From Enterobacteriaceae bacterium 89 (GTDB taxonomy: Bacteria; Pseudomonadota; Gammaproteobacteria; Enterobacterales; Enterobacteriaceae), in contig RQJH01000002.1 in the NCBI GenBank assembly GCA_014156375.1, positions 1 through 62,330 of the forward strand: a DNA stretch of 62,330 nt, given 5' to 3'. The stretch's first letter is position 1; each line of letters begins with the position of its first letter. Below the pieces are notes generated by a model that was not told the DNA's origin, searched no databases, and saw only the letters and a list, made by a program, of their open reading frames with translations. Position numbers and translations under genes: made by a program. Positions 1 to 8,366 of the stretch are shown one piece after another.

Positions 1-2
1 GA

Positions 3-125
3 ACTCTTTCTATCGAGCCTCGGTTATTCTGTCCAACTTTTTGGGGTCAGTACAACCTGAGGCCGACATCCACACCTAGCAGTTGGATGTTAGTCTCTTT
101 TTTGCACGGAGGCAACGAATGCTGA
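3..125 (+). CDS. Mok-like overlapping reading frame, 5' truncated by window edge
   Basis: This frame is open from the left edge and ends at a TGA (123-125) that overlaps the hok start codon by 7 bases. Its last residues read [11 protein letters not shown]. In hok/sok loci a leader frame called mok overlaps the start of hok, and hok is translated only when mok is translated, so an antisense Sok RNA that blocks mok also blocks the toxin. The overlap seen here fits that arrangement. The mok start and any Sok promoter would lie mostly before base 1, so only the tail of the control region can be judged. Confidence 0.5.
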   Translation, partial: TLSIEPRLFCPTFWGQYNLRPTSTPSSWMLVSFLHGGNEC

Positions 126-271
126 CGAAATATGCCCTTGTGGCAATCCTCGCGCTTTGCATCACGGCGCTGGGGTTCACGCTTCTGGTTCGCGACTCGC
201 TTTGCGAGCTGCAGATCAGAGAGCATGATGTTGAGTTTAAAGCTGTTCTCGCTTACGAACCGAAGAAGTAG
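119..271 (+). CDS. Hok/Gef-family small membrane toxin (HokE-like)
   Basis: The 50-residue product begins [13 protein letters not shown], has one membrane-spanning stretch (about residues 5-24), a conserved cysteine in SLCEL and the family C-terminus VLAYEPKK. Hok peptides insert in the inner membrane and collapse its potential. They are type I toxins held off by antisense Sok RNA. The ATG at 119 is chosen because a GGAGG ribosome site sits 7 bases upstream and the protein then has the usual 50-52 residues; the longer in-frame TTG start at 83 would add an untypical N-terminus. Sequence similarity is closest to my memory of HokE. Whether the chromosomal toxin is active cannot be told. Confidence 0.85.
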   Translation: MLTKYALVAILALCITALGFTLLVRDSLCELQIREHDVEFKAVLAYEPKK

Positions 272-278
272 CTAACTA

Positions 279-298
279 CGCGGGGAGTCATCCCCGCG
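279..298 (+). terminator. Hairpin just after hok
   Basis: An 8-base perfect inverted repeat (CGCGGGGA / TCCCCGCG) with a 4-base loop starts 7 bases after the hok stop. There is no U tract. It may be a terminator or the 3' fold-back structure that hok mRNAs use for stability and slow activation. Confidence 0.5.
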
Positions 299-330
299 TC
301 CTTCTGAAGGGAGAGTCTCTGGCACCCTTT

Positions 331-360
331 TTAGCCCTCTTCAAGGATGGAGAGGGCTAA
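331..360 (+). terminator. Rho-independent-like hairpin
   Basis: A 10-base perfect inverted repeat (TTAGCCCTCT / AGAGGGCTAA) with a 10-base loop is followed by CTTTTAG. It probably ends the hok transcript before the next gene. Confidence 0.55.
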
Positions 361-432
361 CTTTTAGCATGTCGATTTGATTCATTCAGCGCCCGGCACC
401 GCTGGCCATTTGCTCGACTAAACTACAAAGTA

Positions 433-450
433 CTGACTTTATTCAGTCAG
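433..450. promoter_or_regulatory. Inverted repeat upstream of the 76-residue secreted protein
   Basis: CTGACT-N6-AGTCAG lies about 45 bases before the start codon at 493. The spacing would suit an operator or promoter-proximal site. No regulator is assigned. Confidence 0.25.
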
Positions 451-492
451 AACGTTGGGTGTTTATGAAATCATTCTGCAAGGGTCAATAAG

Positions 493-723
493 ATGAAAAA
501 AGTCCTCGCTGTTTTATTCGTCGCTGCCGTTTCTGTTGCCGCCAGCTCCGCCGTGCAGGCCTGTCCAAAGGGTGAGCATCTGGTCGGCGGTACGGGCGCG
601 CACCACAAAGGCGGCCAGTGCGTCCCAATGACCAGCACCAAGGCCACGAAATCCATGTCGGCCCCTGCAAAAGCCGCCCCTGACATGTCCAAAACCAAAG
701 CGAAACCTGCGGCTAAACAATAA
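493..723 (+). CDS. Small exported protein of unknown function
   Basis: The 76-residue product has a Sec signal peptide (MKKVLAVLFVAAVSVAASSA, cleavage likely after VQA near residue 23). The short mature part has two cysteines in ACPKGEH and GGQCV, separated by a Gly/His-rich stretch, then a Lys/Ala/Pro/Ser-rich low-complexity tail. I do not recognise a named family. The two cysteines could form a disulfide in the periplasm. It is convergent with paaY and has its own leader, so it is probably not part of the phenylacetate operon. Confidence 0.7.
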   Translation: MKKVLAVLFVAAVSVAASSAVQACPKGEHLVGGTGAHHKGGQCVPMTSTKATKSMSAPAKAAPDMSKTKAKPAAKQ

Positions 724-741
724 ATCAGACCCGTTGGGCAG

Positions 742-1338
742 CTATTGCGCCGATTTAGGACGCAGATCGTCGCCAAACTCCAGCCGCTTGCGCCCGGCTT
801 CCACCTCGCGCAGCGGCTCCACCTGATGCATCGTTTGTTTGCAACGCTCAACCAGAATCTGGTATTCACGCGTACCGCGCATTTTCCACTCGATTTCCTG
901 CTCGCTTAAGCTTCGAATCGCCTTGGCCGGGCTGCCGATGATCAGATGATTGGCAGGCATTTCTGCTTTGGCTTTAACAAACGAAGCTGCGCCGACGATA
1001 CTGTTTTCGCCGATCACCGCGCCGTCCATCACCACCGCATTCATGCCCACCAACGCATTACGGCGGATCACGCAGCCGTGCAGAATCGCGCTGTGACCGA
1101 TATGCCCGTCCTCTTCCACGACCGTATCTTGCTCCGGAAACCCGTGCATCACGCAGTTATCCTGGATGTTGGCACCGTCTTTCACCACGATCCGTCCAAA
1201 ATCTCCGCGCAGACTCGCATTCGGCCCAACGTAAACCCCTTTGCCGAGGATCACGTCACCAATCAGTACCGCCGTCGGATGCACATAACTTTCTTCAGGC
1301 ACCACGGGCGTTAAACCATCAATCTGATAAACCGGCAT
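742..1338 (-). CDS. paaY: PaaY, hexapeptide-repeat thioesterase of phenylacetate catabolism
   Basis: This 198-residue protein has the left-handed beta-helix hexapeptide pattern of the gamma-carbonic-anhydrase family. The probable metal ligands H65, H82 and H87 lie in VMHGF, IGHSA and ILHGC, and NASLRGD near residue 40 is also typical. PaaY hydrolyses dead-end CoA thioesters formed when the ring-opened intermediate of the pathway cyclises, which returns CoA. It starts 11 bases after paaX with a GGAGAG ribosome site, so paaXY is one transcription unit. E. coli PaaY has 196 residues. The assignment is secure from context and sequence. Confidence 0.95.
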   Translation of the reverse strand: MPVYQIDGLTPVVPEESYVHPTAVLIGDVILGKGVYVGPNASLRGDFGRIVVKDGANIQDNCVMHGFPEQDTVVEEDGHIGHSAILHGCVIRRNALVGMNAVVMDGAVIGENSIVGAASFVKAKAEMPANHLIIGSPAKAIRSLSEQEIEWKMRGTREYQILVERCKQTMHQVEPLREVEAGRKRLEFGDDLRPKSAQ

Positions 1339-1349
1339 TTTTGCTCTCC

Positions 1350-2276
1350 TTATTGGATTTTCAGTCCGCCAAACCGCTGCCAGTACGGCGAAGCTGGCTG
1401 AGGCAGTGGACCCACCGAGGTTTCCCCTTTTTCACTGACCCACGCCAGCGCTCCGGCAGCCACGCTCTGGTAGATATTGATACACAGCTGACGAGCCGCC
1501 TGCCCGGCCCAGTGCGCAGGCAGCAGCTCTTCCGGCAACAGCGGATCTTTGAGGATCACCCGACGATAAAGGTGGATCGCCAACAGCTGAATGGCAAAAC
1601 AGCGGGCGGGCGTCAGCTCTTCCACGCTGGCATCGCGCAACAGCGGCAGCAACGGACGGAAAGTATTGATAAAATTCTCATACATCTGGTTCTGTTCAGT
1701 AAGCTGCCAGCACTCTTCGACTCTGGCCCGCAGTGCACTGACGGATGTCGCCAGCGGTGAATGCGCTTCGAAGCAGATGACGTTATCTGCCACGCCTGCT
1801 TCGTGCAACAGCGCCTGAACGTCGGCCAGCTTTTGCGAAGGGGAAGCCATCAGGCTCGGCGCCAGCGTGCCAAACCCTTGCCAGATAAGCTGTTTTTTTA
1901 CATCAGCTAACGTGCCTTTATCCAGCCCTTCGGAAAGCAACAACAGCCAGGTGCCGTCCCATGCGGGCGGTTCAGCACGGTAAATTTTGCTTTCTGCACG
2001 ACGAGTCAGGCGCAGGCCTTTGTCGCTCAGGCGGTAGAAGCTGCGCCTTCCGATACGGTCAACGTCCAGCCAGCCCTCTTTGTTGAGTCGAAATAATGAG
2101 GTGCGAACAAAGCGGTCGCCAAAGCCGAGATCTTCGAGCAGTGCCGTCAGGCTGCCAAGCCAGATTTCGCCGCCGCGATGGGATAAAGCATCGCCATAAA
2201 GAGAAGAGATTAACGAAGTTCCGCTGATGGGCACGGCGGCAATCGCCTGCTGGATAAAGGTGTCAAGCTTACTCAT
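1350..2276 (-). CDS. paaX: PaaX, phenylacetyl-CoA-responsive repressor
   Basis: The 308-residue product (start at MSKLDTFIQ) is the GntR-like repressor of the paa genes. An N-terminal winged helix (about residues 15-85, with [16 protein letters not shown] as probable recognition region) is followed by the PaaX effector domain. Phenylacetyl-CoA releases it from DNA. An ATG three codons upstream is possible, but MSK matches the family start. It is separated from paaK by 145 bases holding a REP repeat, so it probably has its own promoter. A TGATTC-type motif lies 30-40 bases upstream, suggesting autoregulation. Confidence 0.95.
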   Translation of the reverse strand: MSKLDTFIQQAIAAVPISGTSLISSLYGDALSHRGGEIWLGSLTALLEDLGFGDRFVRTSLFRLNKEGWLDVDRIGRRSFYRLSDKGLRLTRRAESKIYRAEPPAWDGTWLLLLSEGLDKGTLADVKKQLIWQGFGTLAPSLMASPSQKLADVQALLHEAGVADNVICFEAHSPLATSVSALRARVEECWQLTEQNQMYENFINTFRPLLPLLRDASVEELTPARCFAIQLLAIHLYRRVILKDPLLPEELLPAHWAGQAARQLCINIYQSVAAGALAWVSEKGETSVGPLPQPASPYWQRFGGLKIQ

Positions 2277-2305
2277 ATGATTCATTCATCTGTTATTTTT
2301 TTCCT

Positions 2306-2317
2306 GCGTGAATCATA
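2306..2317 (-). promoter_or_regulatory. Candidate PaaX half-site upstream of paaX
   Basis: Read on the minus strand this is TATGATTCACGC, containing the TGATTC core that also occurs at the paaA and paaZ promoters in this window. It lies 30-40 bases before the paaX start codon. Autoregulation of paaX is inferred from this. Confidence 0.45.
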
Positions 2318-2336
2318 GCACAGTCCAGCAATGCCA

Positions 2337-2416
2337 TTGCCCGGTGGCGGCTACGCCTTACCGGACCTACGGGGCATATCAATTGTAGGTCCGGCAAGCG
2401 CAGCGCCGCCGGGCAA
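2337..2416. repeat. REP-type (BIME) repeat pair between paaX and paaK
   Basis: Two REP units face each other: TTGCCCGGTGGCGGCTACGC on one side and GCGCAGCGCCGCCGGGCAA on the other, joined by GGACCTAC...GTAGGTCC. The same architecture recurs at 45580, 46487 and 49518. Such elements act as mRNA stabilisers and gyrase or IHF sites, and are moved by RAYT transposases. Confidence 0.85.
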
Positions 2417-2421
2417 GACTA

Positions 2422-3735
2422 TCAGCCGTTAGCCGCCACTTTACGCAAATCAAACACCCGGCAAGCTTTCCCTTCGGAACGAGGGATGCTGCCGCAGTTA
2501 ACGATCATCACGTCGGTAGAAATCCCCACCATCGATTTGATGCGGTGACGCAGCTGGTGGCACACCTGACAGCGCTGTTCGTGGGTCAGCGACAGGCTGC
2601 TCTCTTTCAGCTCCACCTTAATGGAGAGTGAATCAAGATGCCCGCGGCGGTTCACTTCCAGCTGGTAGTGCGGGGAAAGATGCTCAAACTTGACGATCTC
2701 TTCTTCCAGCTGTGACGGGAAGACGTTAACGCCGCGAATAATCAGCATATCGTCGCTGCGCCCGCTGATGCGGTCCATACGGCGCATGGTGCGGGCGGTG
2801 CCCGGCAGCAGACGCGTCAGGTCACGGGTACGATAGCGGATCACCGGCAGCGCTTCTTTGGTCAGCGTAGTGAACAGCAGCTCACCCTGCTCGCCGTCGG
2901 CCAGCGGCGTACCGTCGTTCGGATTAACAATTTCCGGATAGAAGTGATCTTCCCAGATGGTCGGTCCATCGGCGGTTTCGATGCACTCCATCGCCACGCC
3001 CGGCCCCATCACTTCAGACAGGCCGTAGATATCCAGCGCGGTAATGCCCAGACGGCGTTCAATTTCCTTACGCATCGCCAGTGTCCACGGCTCTGCGCCG
3101 AACACGCCGACGCGCAGTGAGCATGAGCTTGCATCGCCGCCCATCTGACGTTCCATCTCTTCAATCAGGTTCAGGCAGTACGAAGGCGTGACCATGATCA
3201 TGTCGGGTTTGAAATCACGGATCAGCTGTGCCTGTTTCTCAGTCTGGCCGCCGGACATCGGGATAACGGTCGCGCCAAGGCGTTCGGCACCATAGTGCGC
3301 GCCCAGCCCGCCGGTAAACAGGCCGTAGCCATAGGCCACGTGAATTTTGTCTTTCGCGCTGCCGCCCGCAGCACGCAGGGAGCGCGCCACGACATTGGCC
3401 CAGGTGTCGATGTCATTCTGGGTGTAACCCACAACGGTTGGCTTGCCGGTGGTGCCGGAGGAGGCGTGAATACGCACGATCTGCTCCATCGGCACCGCAA
3501 AAGTATCAAACGGATAGTTATCACGCAGATCCTGTTTGGTGGTGCACGGGAACTTGCGGATATCACTCAGCTCTTTGAAATCGTCAGGATGCACGCCCGC
3601 TTCGTCGAACTTGCGGCGGTACATTGGCACATTGTCGTAAGCGTGTTTCAGCGTCCATTTCAGGCGTTGGGTCTGTAAGGCCTGCAGTTCATCAACGGAC
3701 GCGGTTTCGATGGCTTCTAATTTTGTAGTTGTCAT
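2422..3735 (-). CDS. paaK: PaaK, phenylacetate-CoA ligase
   Basis: PaaK activates phenylacetate with ATP and CoA to phenylacetyl-CoA, the first committed step. The 437 residues match E. coli PaaK. The AMP-binding P-loop SSGTTGKPT is at residues 92-100; the adenylate-forming motifs YGLSEVMGPG and the C-terminal lid region RISGRSDDMLIIRG are present. The ATG at 3735 is preferred to one 14 codons upstream because it gives the family length and leaves a 28-base gap after paaJ instead of an overlap. It is the last gene of the paaA-K operon. Confidence 0.96.
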   Translation of the reverse strand: MTTTKLEAIETASVDELQALQTQRLKWTLKHAYDNVPMYRRKFDEAGVHPDDFKELSDIRKFPCTTKQDLRDNYPFDTFAVPMEQIVRIHASSGTTGKPTVVGYTQNDIDTWANVVARSLRAAGGSAKDKIHVAYGYGLFTGGLGAHYGAERLGATVIPMSGGQTEKQAQLIRDFKPDMIMVTPSYCLNLIEEMERQMGGDASSCSLRVGVFGAEPWTLAMRKEIERRLGITALDIYGLSEVMGPGVAMECIETADGPTIWEDHFYPEIVNPNDGTPLADGEQGELLFTTLTKEALPVIRYRTRDLTRLLPGTARTMRRMDRISGRSDDMLIIRGVNVFPSQLEEEIVKFEHLSPHYQLEVNRRGHLDSLSIKVELKESSLSLTHEQRCQVCHQLRHRIKSMVGISTDVMIVNCGSIPRSEGKACRVFDLRKVAANG

Positions 3736-3763
3736 TTTGTAGGGTACTCGCAGGTTATTCAGC

Positions 3764-4969
3764 TCACACGCGCTCAAGGATCATGGCAATGCCCTGACCC
3801 ACACCGATACACATCGTGCAGAGGGCGTAACGCCCGCCGCGACGGTGCAGCTCATTGCTGGCTGCCAGGGCCAGACGGGCACCGCTCATGCCCAACGGAT
3901 GACCGAGCGCAATCGCGCCACCGTTCGGGTTAACATGCGGGGCATCGTCCGGGAGCCCCAGCTGTCTCATCACACCGAGCGCCTGGGCGGCAAACGCTTC
4001 GTTCAGCTCGATGACGTCCATATCGCTAATGCTCAGACCCGCGCGCTCCAGCACTTTGCGGGTAGCAGGCACCGGGCCGAGGCCCATTAAACGCGGTTCC
4101 ACACCGGCAGTCGCCATTGCCACAATGCGTGCACGCGGCGTCAGGCCCTGCAATTCCGCCATTTCGCGGCTGGCAATAATCAGAGCGGCAGCGCCATCAT
4201 TCACGCCGGAAGCATTGCCTGCGGTGATCACGCCATTCTGACGGAACGGGGTTTTCAGCGCCGCAAGCTGCTCAAGCGTGGTATCTGCGCGCGGATGCTC
4301 ATCTTCCGTCACTTCAGTGATAACGCCTTTCTTACCTTTCACGCTGACCGGGACGATTTCTTCCGCCAGAATGCCGTTACGCTGGGCGATAGCCGTGCGC
4401 TGCTGGCTGCGCAGTGCGAAGGCATCCTGATCGGCGCGGCTTATTTTTAACAATTCAGCTACATTCTCTGCCGTTTCGGGCATGCTGTCAGTACCAAATT
4501 GCTGCTGCATGAGCGGGTTCACAAAACGCCAGCCGATGGTGGTGTCGAACATTTCTGCCTGACGCTGGAACGGCGTAGTCGCCTTACCCATCACGAAAGG
4601 CGCGCGGGACATGGATTCCACGCCGCCGGCAATCAGCAAATCAGCATCGCCCGCCTTAATAGCGCGAGCGGCAAAGCCGATGGCGTCCAGACCAGAACCG
4701 CACAAACGGTTAATGGTGGTACCGGAAACCGTCTGCGGCAGACCGGCCAGCAGCGCCGACATGCGCGCCACGTTGCGGTTATCTTCACCCGCCTGGTTGG
4801 CGCAGCCGAAAATCACGTCGTCGATACGCTCTGCGTCCAGCTGCGGTAAACGGGCCAGCAGCGCACGCAGCGGTACAGCGCCAAGGTCGTCCGCACGCAC
4901 GCCGGACAGCGCGCCGCCGTAACGGCCTACCGGGGTACGAACACCTTCACAGATAAATGCGTCACGCAT
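3764..4969 (-). CDS. paaJ: PaaJ, 3-oxoadipyl-CoA / dehydrosuberyl-CoA thiolase
   Basis: PaaJ cleaves 3-oxo-5,6-dehydrosuberyl-CoA and later 3-oxoadipyl-CoA with CoA, releasing acetyl-CoA and finally succinyl-CoA. The 401-residue sequence has the thiolase signatures: nucleophilic C90 in NRLCGSG, H357 in ALGHPLG and the general-acid C387 in [10 protein letters not shown]. The stop overlaps the paaI end by one base on one side and paaK follows after 28 bases, consistent with operon translation. Confidence 0.95.
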   Translation of the reverse strand: MRDAFICEGVRTPVGRYGGALSGVRADDLGAVPLRALLARLPQLDAERIDDVIFGCANQAGEDNRNVARMSALLAGLPQTVSGTTINRLCGSGLDAIGFAARAIKAGDADLLIAGGVESMSRAPFVMGKATTPFQRQAEMFDTTIGWRFVNPLMQQQFGTDSMPETAENVAELLKISRADQDAFALRSQQRTAIAQRNGILAEEIVPVSVKGKKGVITEVTEDEHPRADTTLEQLAALKTPFRQNGVITAGNASGVNDGAAALIIASREMAELQGLTPRARIVAMATAGVEPRLMGLGPVPATRKVLERAGLSISDMDVIELNEAFAAQALGVMRQLGLPDDAPHVNPNGGAIALGHPLGMSGARLALAASNELHRRGGRYALCTMCIGVGQGIAMILERV

Positions 4970-5391
4970 CAGGCTTCTCCAGTTACGCTGCCGCCAATGC
5001 GGTGGGATTTCCCACGAAACAGAGCGACAGTTTTTTGTTGTTGGTTGACGATCTCAATGTCATACACGCCGGTCAGTTTGCCCTGATGCTTCACCCTCGC
5101 GGTGGCGGTGAGCCGGTCCCCGGCAAAGCCCGGACGTAAAAAGTCGATGTTGCAGGCCGAAGCCACTGCCGCCAGCCCCTGGCTGTTGCAGGCATAAGCG
5201 AAAGCGGTATCCGCCAGCGAAAAAAGCTGCCCGCCGTGGCAGGTCTGATGGCCGTTGAGCATCTGCGGAGTGACGGTCATGGTCAGCACCGCAAAGCCTT
5301 CATCCATCTCAACAATGTCGATTCCCAGCGCTTTGGCGCAGGTGTCTCGCTCGTACATGGCGCGGGCGTTGTGCCAGGCGTTATGACTCAT
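4969..5391 (-). CDS. paaI: PaaI, hotdog-fold phenylacetyl-CoA thioesterase
   Basis: PaaI hydrolyses ring-hydroxylated or accumulated phenylacetyl-CoA esters, protecting the CoA pool. The 140-residue product (MSHNAW start) has the hotdog signature NGHQTCHGGQLFSLADTAF with catalytic D61. The ATG at 5391 overlaps the paaH end by 11 bases (translational coupling). An upstream start would add seven residues not found in the family. Confidence 0.94.
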   Translation of the reverse strand: MSHNAWHNARAMYERDTCAKALGIDIVEMDEGFAVLTMTVTPQMLNGHQTCHGGQLFSLADTAFAYACNSQGLAAVASACNIDFLRPGFAGDRLTATARVKHQGKLTGVYDIEIVNQQQKTVALFRGKSHRIGGSVTGEA

Positions 5392-6805
5392 AGCTACTCT
5401 CCAGAAGCGCACGCTGGCGCAGCAGGGAACAAGGGCGATAGCGCTCTTCGCCGTAATGACGCTGCAGGTTTTCCAGCAGCAGCAGCACGCGCTGCCAGCC
5501 CAGCTGTTCGCCCCAGGCCAGCGGCCCGCGCGGATAATTCACCCCAAGACGCATCGCTGTGTTGATGTCTTCTTCGCTGGCAACGCCTTTTTGCAGGGCA
5601 TCGAGTGCTTCGTTGACCAGCATCGCCACCGTACGCCACACCAGCAGGCCGGGATAATCCGCCACCAGCAGCACTTTTTTGCCCTGCTGCTGCAGCCAGT
5701 AAATGGCTTTTTCAGTCTCTTCCAGCCGATTGCTGGCGGCCGCGGCAATCACCACCACGTCACCTTCACTTCTGTCCATCACCGCCACCGGCTGATGCTG
5801 CCGTGTGGCGGTCGACTGCGCAGTTTCACCGTTAGTTTCTACCAGCAGCACGCCATCAAGAGTGACAACGTCACGTTCTTTATGCACCACCGTCGCCTGA
5901 CGATGAGCGGGAACCGGTGGATAAAACGTCACTTCTGCCGCGCCCTGAGGCCAGGCGTAAACGCCCTGCCCACTTTTCTTGCCGAAGCGCCCCGCCAGCA
6001 CCAGCTCCTGCTGGACCAGCGACGGCAGAAAGCGACGTTCCTGCCAGAAAGCGTTGAACACCGAACAGGTGACGGCAAAGTTAACGTCCTGGCCAATCAG
6101 ATCGGTCAGCGCCAGCGGTCCCATCGGGAAACCACCTGCTTCACGCAGCGCGGTATCAATGACTTCCGGCAGAGCAACCTGCTCTTCCAGCGCGCGCCAG
6201 GCTTCAGCGTAGTAAGGACGCGCCACGCGGTTGACGATAAAGCCCGGCGTGGACTGACACTGCACGGGCTGTTTGCCCCACGCCAGCACGCACTGGCTGA
6301 GCTGGGTCAGCACTTCCGTTGAGGTGGCGATACCGCTGACCACTTCCACCAGCTTCATCACCGGTGCCGGGTTAAAGAAATGCAGCCCCGCCACGCGTTC
6401 CGGATGTTTAACGCCGGAGGCAATGGCGGTGATGGAAATTGAAGAGGTGTTACTGGTCAGCAAAGTCTGTGGCGGACAGATGTCACCAAGCTTGCTGAAC
6501 AGCGCTTTTTTGATGTCGAGGTTTTCTGCCGCCGCTTCAATCACCAGATCGGCGGCAGCCAGCGCGGCAATATCGGTCACCGGGATGATACGGGCCAGCG
6601 CCAGCTCGCAGTGTTCACTGCTCAGCTTTCCGCGTGCGACGCGCGATTCGAGACGCTGGCGCAGCCCGGCAATAGCACGATTCATTGCTTCGGCGGAGAT
6701 GTCGTGCAGTAAAACCTGCTGTCCGCCCATCGCCGCCACTTCCGCGATCCCGGCGCCCATCGTGCCGCTGCCAATCACCGCTACTGTGCGAATTTGTTGG
6801 CTCAT
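5381..6805 (-). CDS. paaH: PaaH, 3-hydroxyadipyl-CoA dehydrogenase
   Basis: PaaH is the NAD-dependent oxidase of 3-hydroxyadipyl-CoA to 3-oxoadipyl-CoA. It has 474 residues, two-domain HAD-type. The Rossmann dinucleotide motif GSGTMGAG is at residues 12-19 and the catalytic histidine H142 is in GLHFFNPAPVMK. A C-terminal duplicated dehydrogenase domain ends LLRQRALLESSYES. Two starts are possible: a GTG at 6811 overlapping the paaG stop, and the ATG at 6805. The ATG is preferred because GGGAAG lies five bases before it. Confidence 0.94.
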   Translation of the reverse strand: MSQQIRTVAVIGSGTMGAGIAEVAAMGGQQVLLHDISAEAMNRAIAGLRQRLESRVARGKLSSEHCELALARIIPVTDIAALAAADLVIEAAAENLDIKKALFSKLGDICPPQTLLTSNTSSISITAIASGVKHPERVAGLHFFNPAPVMKLVEVVSGIATSTEVLTQLSQCVLAWGKQPVQCQSTPGFIVNRVARPYYAEAWRALEEQVALPEVIDTALREAGGFPMGPLALTDLIGQDVNFAVTCSVFNAFWQERRFLPSLVQQELVLAGRFGKKSGQGVYAWPQGAAEVTFYPPVPAHRQATVVHKERDVVTLDGVLLVETNGETAQSTATRQHQPVAVMDRSEGDVVVIAAAASNRLEETEKAIYWLQQQGKKVLLVADYPGLLVWRTVAMLVNEALDALQKGVASEEDINTAMRLGVNYPRGPLAWGEQLGWQRVLLLLENLQRHYGEERYRPCSLLRQRALLESSYES

Positions 6806-6807
6806 GA

Positions 6808-7596
6808 TCACTTCCCGCTGAACTGTGGTTGACGCTTGTTCATAAACGCGCTGACGCCTTCACGATAATCCGCGCTGCGTCCCGCCATGCGCTGGTAGTC
6901 GCGCTCCAGATCGAGCTGCGTATCCAGGCTGTTGGTTTCGGCGGCGTTGATCGCCTGCTTGATCAGACCAAGGCCGTAAGTTGGCTGAGTGGCCAGATGG
7001 CGCGCCAGCTGCTCTGCGGTATCGCTAAGCTGCGCATCGTCAACCACCTGCCAGATCATTCCCCACTGCTGGGCCTGCTCGGCGCTGAGTTTGTCGCCCA
7101 GCAACGCCAAAGCCATCGCACGGGCGCGTCCTGCAACACGCGGCAGCAGCCAGGTACCGCCGCAATCCGGGATCAGTCCCAGTTTGCTGAAAGCCATGAC
7201 GAAGTTCGCAGAACGGGCGGCGATCACGATGTCACAACCCAGCGCCAGCGTGGCTCCTGCACCAGCCGCCACGCCGTTCACCGCGCAGATAACAGGCTTC
7301 GGCAGCTTCGCCAGACGGCGCACCAGCGGGTTATAGAAAGTTTCTACGGAATAGCCAAGATCGGGAGCTGGTCCGTTCGGGTCAACGTTGCGGTCGTTCA
7401 AATCCTGTCCGGCGCAGAACCCGCGTCCGGCCCCGGTGATCATCAGGCAGCGGATAGTGTCATCGCGCTCGGCCTGTTTCAGGCATTCCGCCAGCTGCTG
7501 GTGCATCACGTCGTTAAAGCTGTTCAGCCGATCCGGACGGTTCAGCGTCAGGGTCATCACCCCATGTTCAACGTGGCTGAGAATAAAGGCTTCCAT
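6808..7596 (-). CDS. paaG: PaaG, ring 1,2-epoxyphenylacetyl-CoA isomerase
   Basis: PaaG is a 262-residue crotonase-fold isomerase that converts the ring epoxide to the oxepin-CoA and also moves a double bond during later beta-oxidation. The oxyanion-hole segments (RGFCAGQDL near 58-66 and NGVAAGAGATLALG near 107-120) and an acidic residue D144 in LIPDCGG are visible. Length equals the E. coli protein. It lies two bases after paaF. Confidence 0.94.
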   Translation of the reverse strand: MEAFILSHVEHGVMTLTLNRPDRLNSFNDVMHQQLAECLKQAERDDTIRCLMITGAGRGFCAGQDLNDRNVDPNGPAPDLGYSVETFYNPLVRRLAKLPKPVICAVNGVAAGAGATLALGCDIVIAARSANFVMAFSKLGLIPDCGGTWLLPRVAGRARAMALALLGDKLSAEQAQQWGMIWQVVDDAQLSDTAEQLARHLATQPTYGLGLIKQAINAAETNSLDTQLDLERDYQRMAGRSADYREGVSAFMNKRQPQFSGK

Positions 7597-7598
7597 TA

Positions 7599-8366
7599 TT
7601 AGCGTCCTTTGAAGTCGGGTTGGCGTTTGGCAAGAAACGCGGCGATACCTTCACGGCGGTCGTCGGTGGCGCTGAGCAGCGTGAACAGCTGGCGCTCCTG
7701 AGCCAATCCGGCAGAAAGCGTAACCTCCTGCGACTGGCGCAACGCCTGCTTGGCGGCCTGCAAAGCCAGCGGAGAATGTGCGGCCATGCTGGCGGCCAGC
7801 GTAACGGCGTACTCTGCCGTTAAGCCCACAGGATGGATCTCGCTCACCAGGCCTGCCTGTAATGCACGCTGAGCATTGATGGCGCGTCCGCTCAGCACCA
7901 TCTGCGTGGCAAGTGATTTCCCCACGCAGCGGATCAGACGCTGGGTCCCACCGGCACCCGGCATAATGCCCAGAGTGATTTCCGGCAGGCCAAAGCTGGC
8001 ATTTTCCCCTGCCACCACCACGTCGCACAGCAGCGTCAGCTCACAGCCCGCGCCGAGCGCATAGCCATTAACGGCGGCAATCAGCGGTTTAGTAAAAGCG
8101 TCGATACGCGCCCATAAACGTGGGCGAATATCGTTGAGCGTGGCGGCCAGATCTTTTTCCGCCATCTCCTGTAAATCTGCGCCTGCGGCAAAGAATTTGT
8201 CGTTGCCGGTAATGACCACTGCGCCAATACTGCTGTCCTGCTGCACGCTTTCCAGCGTTTCGGCGATCTGCGTCAGCAGCGCATTGTTGAGGGTATTACG
8301 CGCCTGAGGACGATTCAGCGTCAGCAGCAGCACGCGCCCCTGCTGACTTTTCAGCAACTCGCTCAT
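7599..8366 (-). CDS. paaF: PaaF, 2,3-dehydroadipyl-CoA hydratase
   Basis: PaaF is an enoyl-CoA hydratase of 255 residues, the usual length. The catalytic pair E109 (GYALGAGCE) and E129 (FGLPEITLG) of true hydratases are both present, which distinguishes it from PaaG next door. It hydrates 2,3-dehydroadipyl-CoA to 3-hydroxyadipyl-CoA, the substrate of PaaH. Its start overlaps the paaE stop by four bases. Confidence 0.95.
   Translation of the reverse strand: MSELLKSQQGRVLLLTLNRPQARNTLNNALLTQIAETLESVQQDSSIGAVVITGNDKFFAAGADLQEMAEKDLAATLNDIRPRLWARIDAFTKPLIAAVNGYALGAGCELTLLCDVVVAGENASFGLPEITLGIMPGAGGTQRLIRCVGKSLATQMVLSGRAINAQRALQAGLVSEIHPVGLTAEYAVTLAASMAAHSPLALQAAKQALRQSQEVTLSAGLAQERQLFTLLSATDDRREGIAAFLAKRQPDFKGR

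Noticed and set aside
83..118. N-terminal extension of Hok from a TTG at base 83
   Set aside because: The GGAGG site and family length support the ATG at 119.
5456..6322. 288-codon frame opposite paaH
   Set aside because: Antisense shadow of a recognised enzyme; composition typical of a mirror frame.
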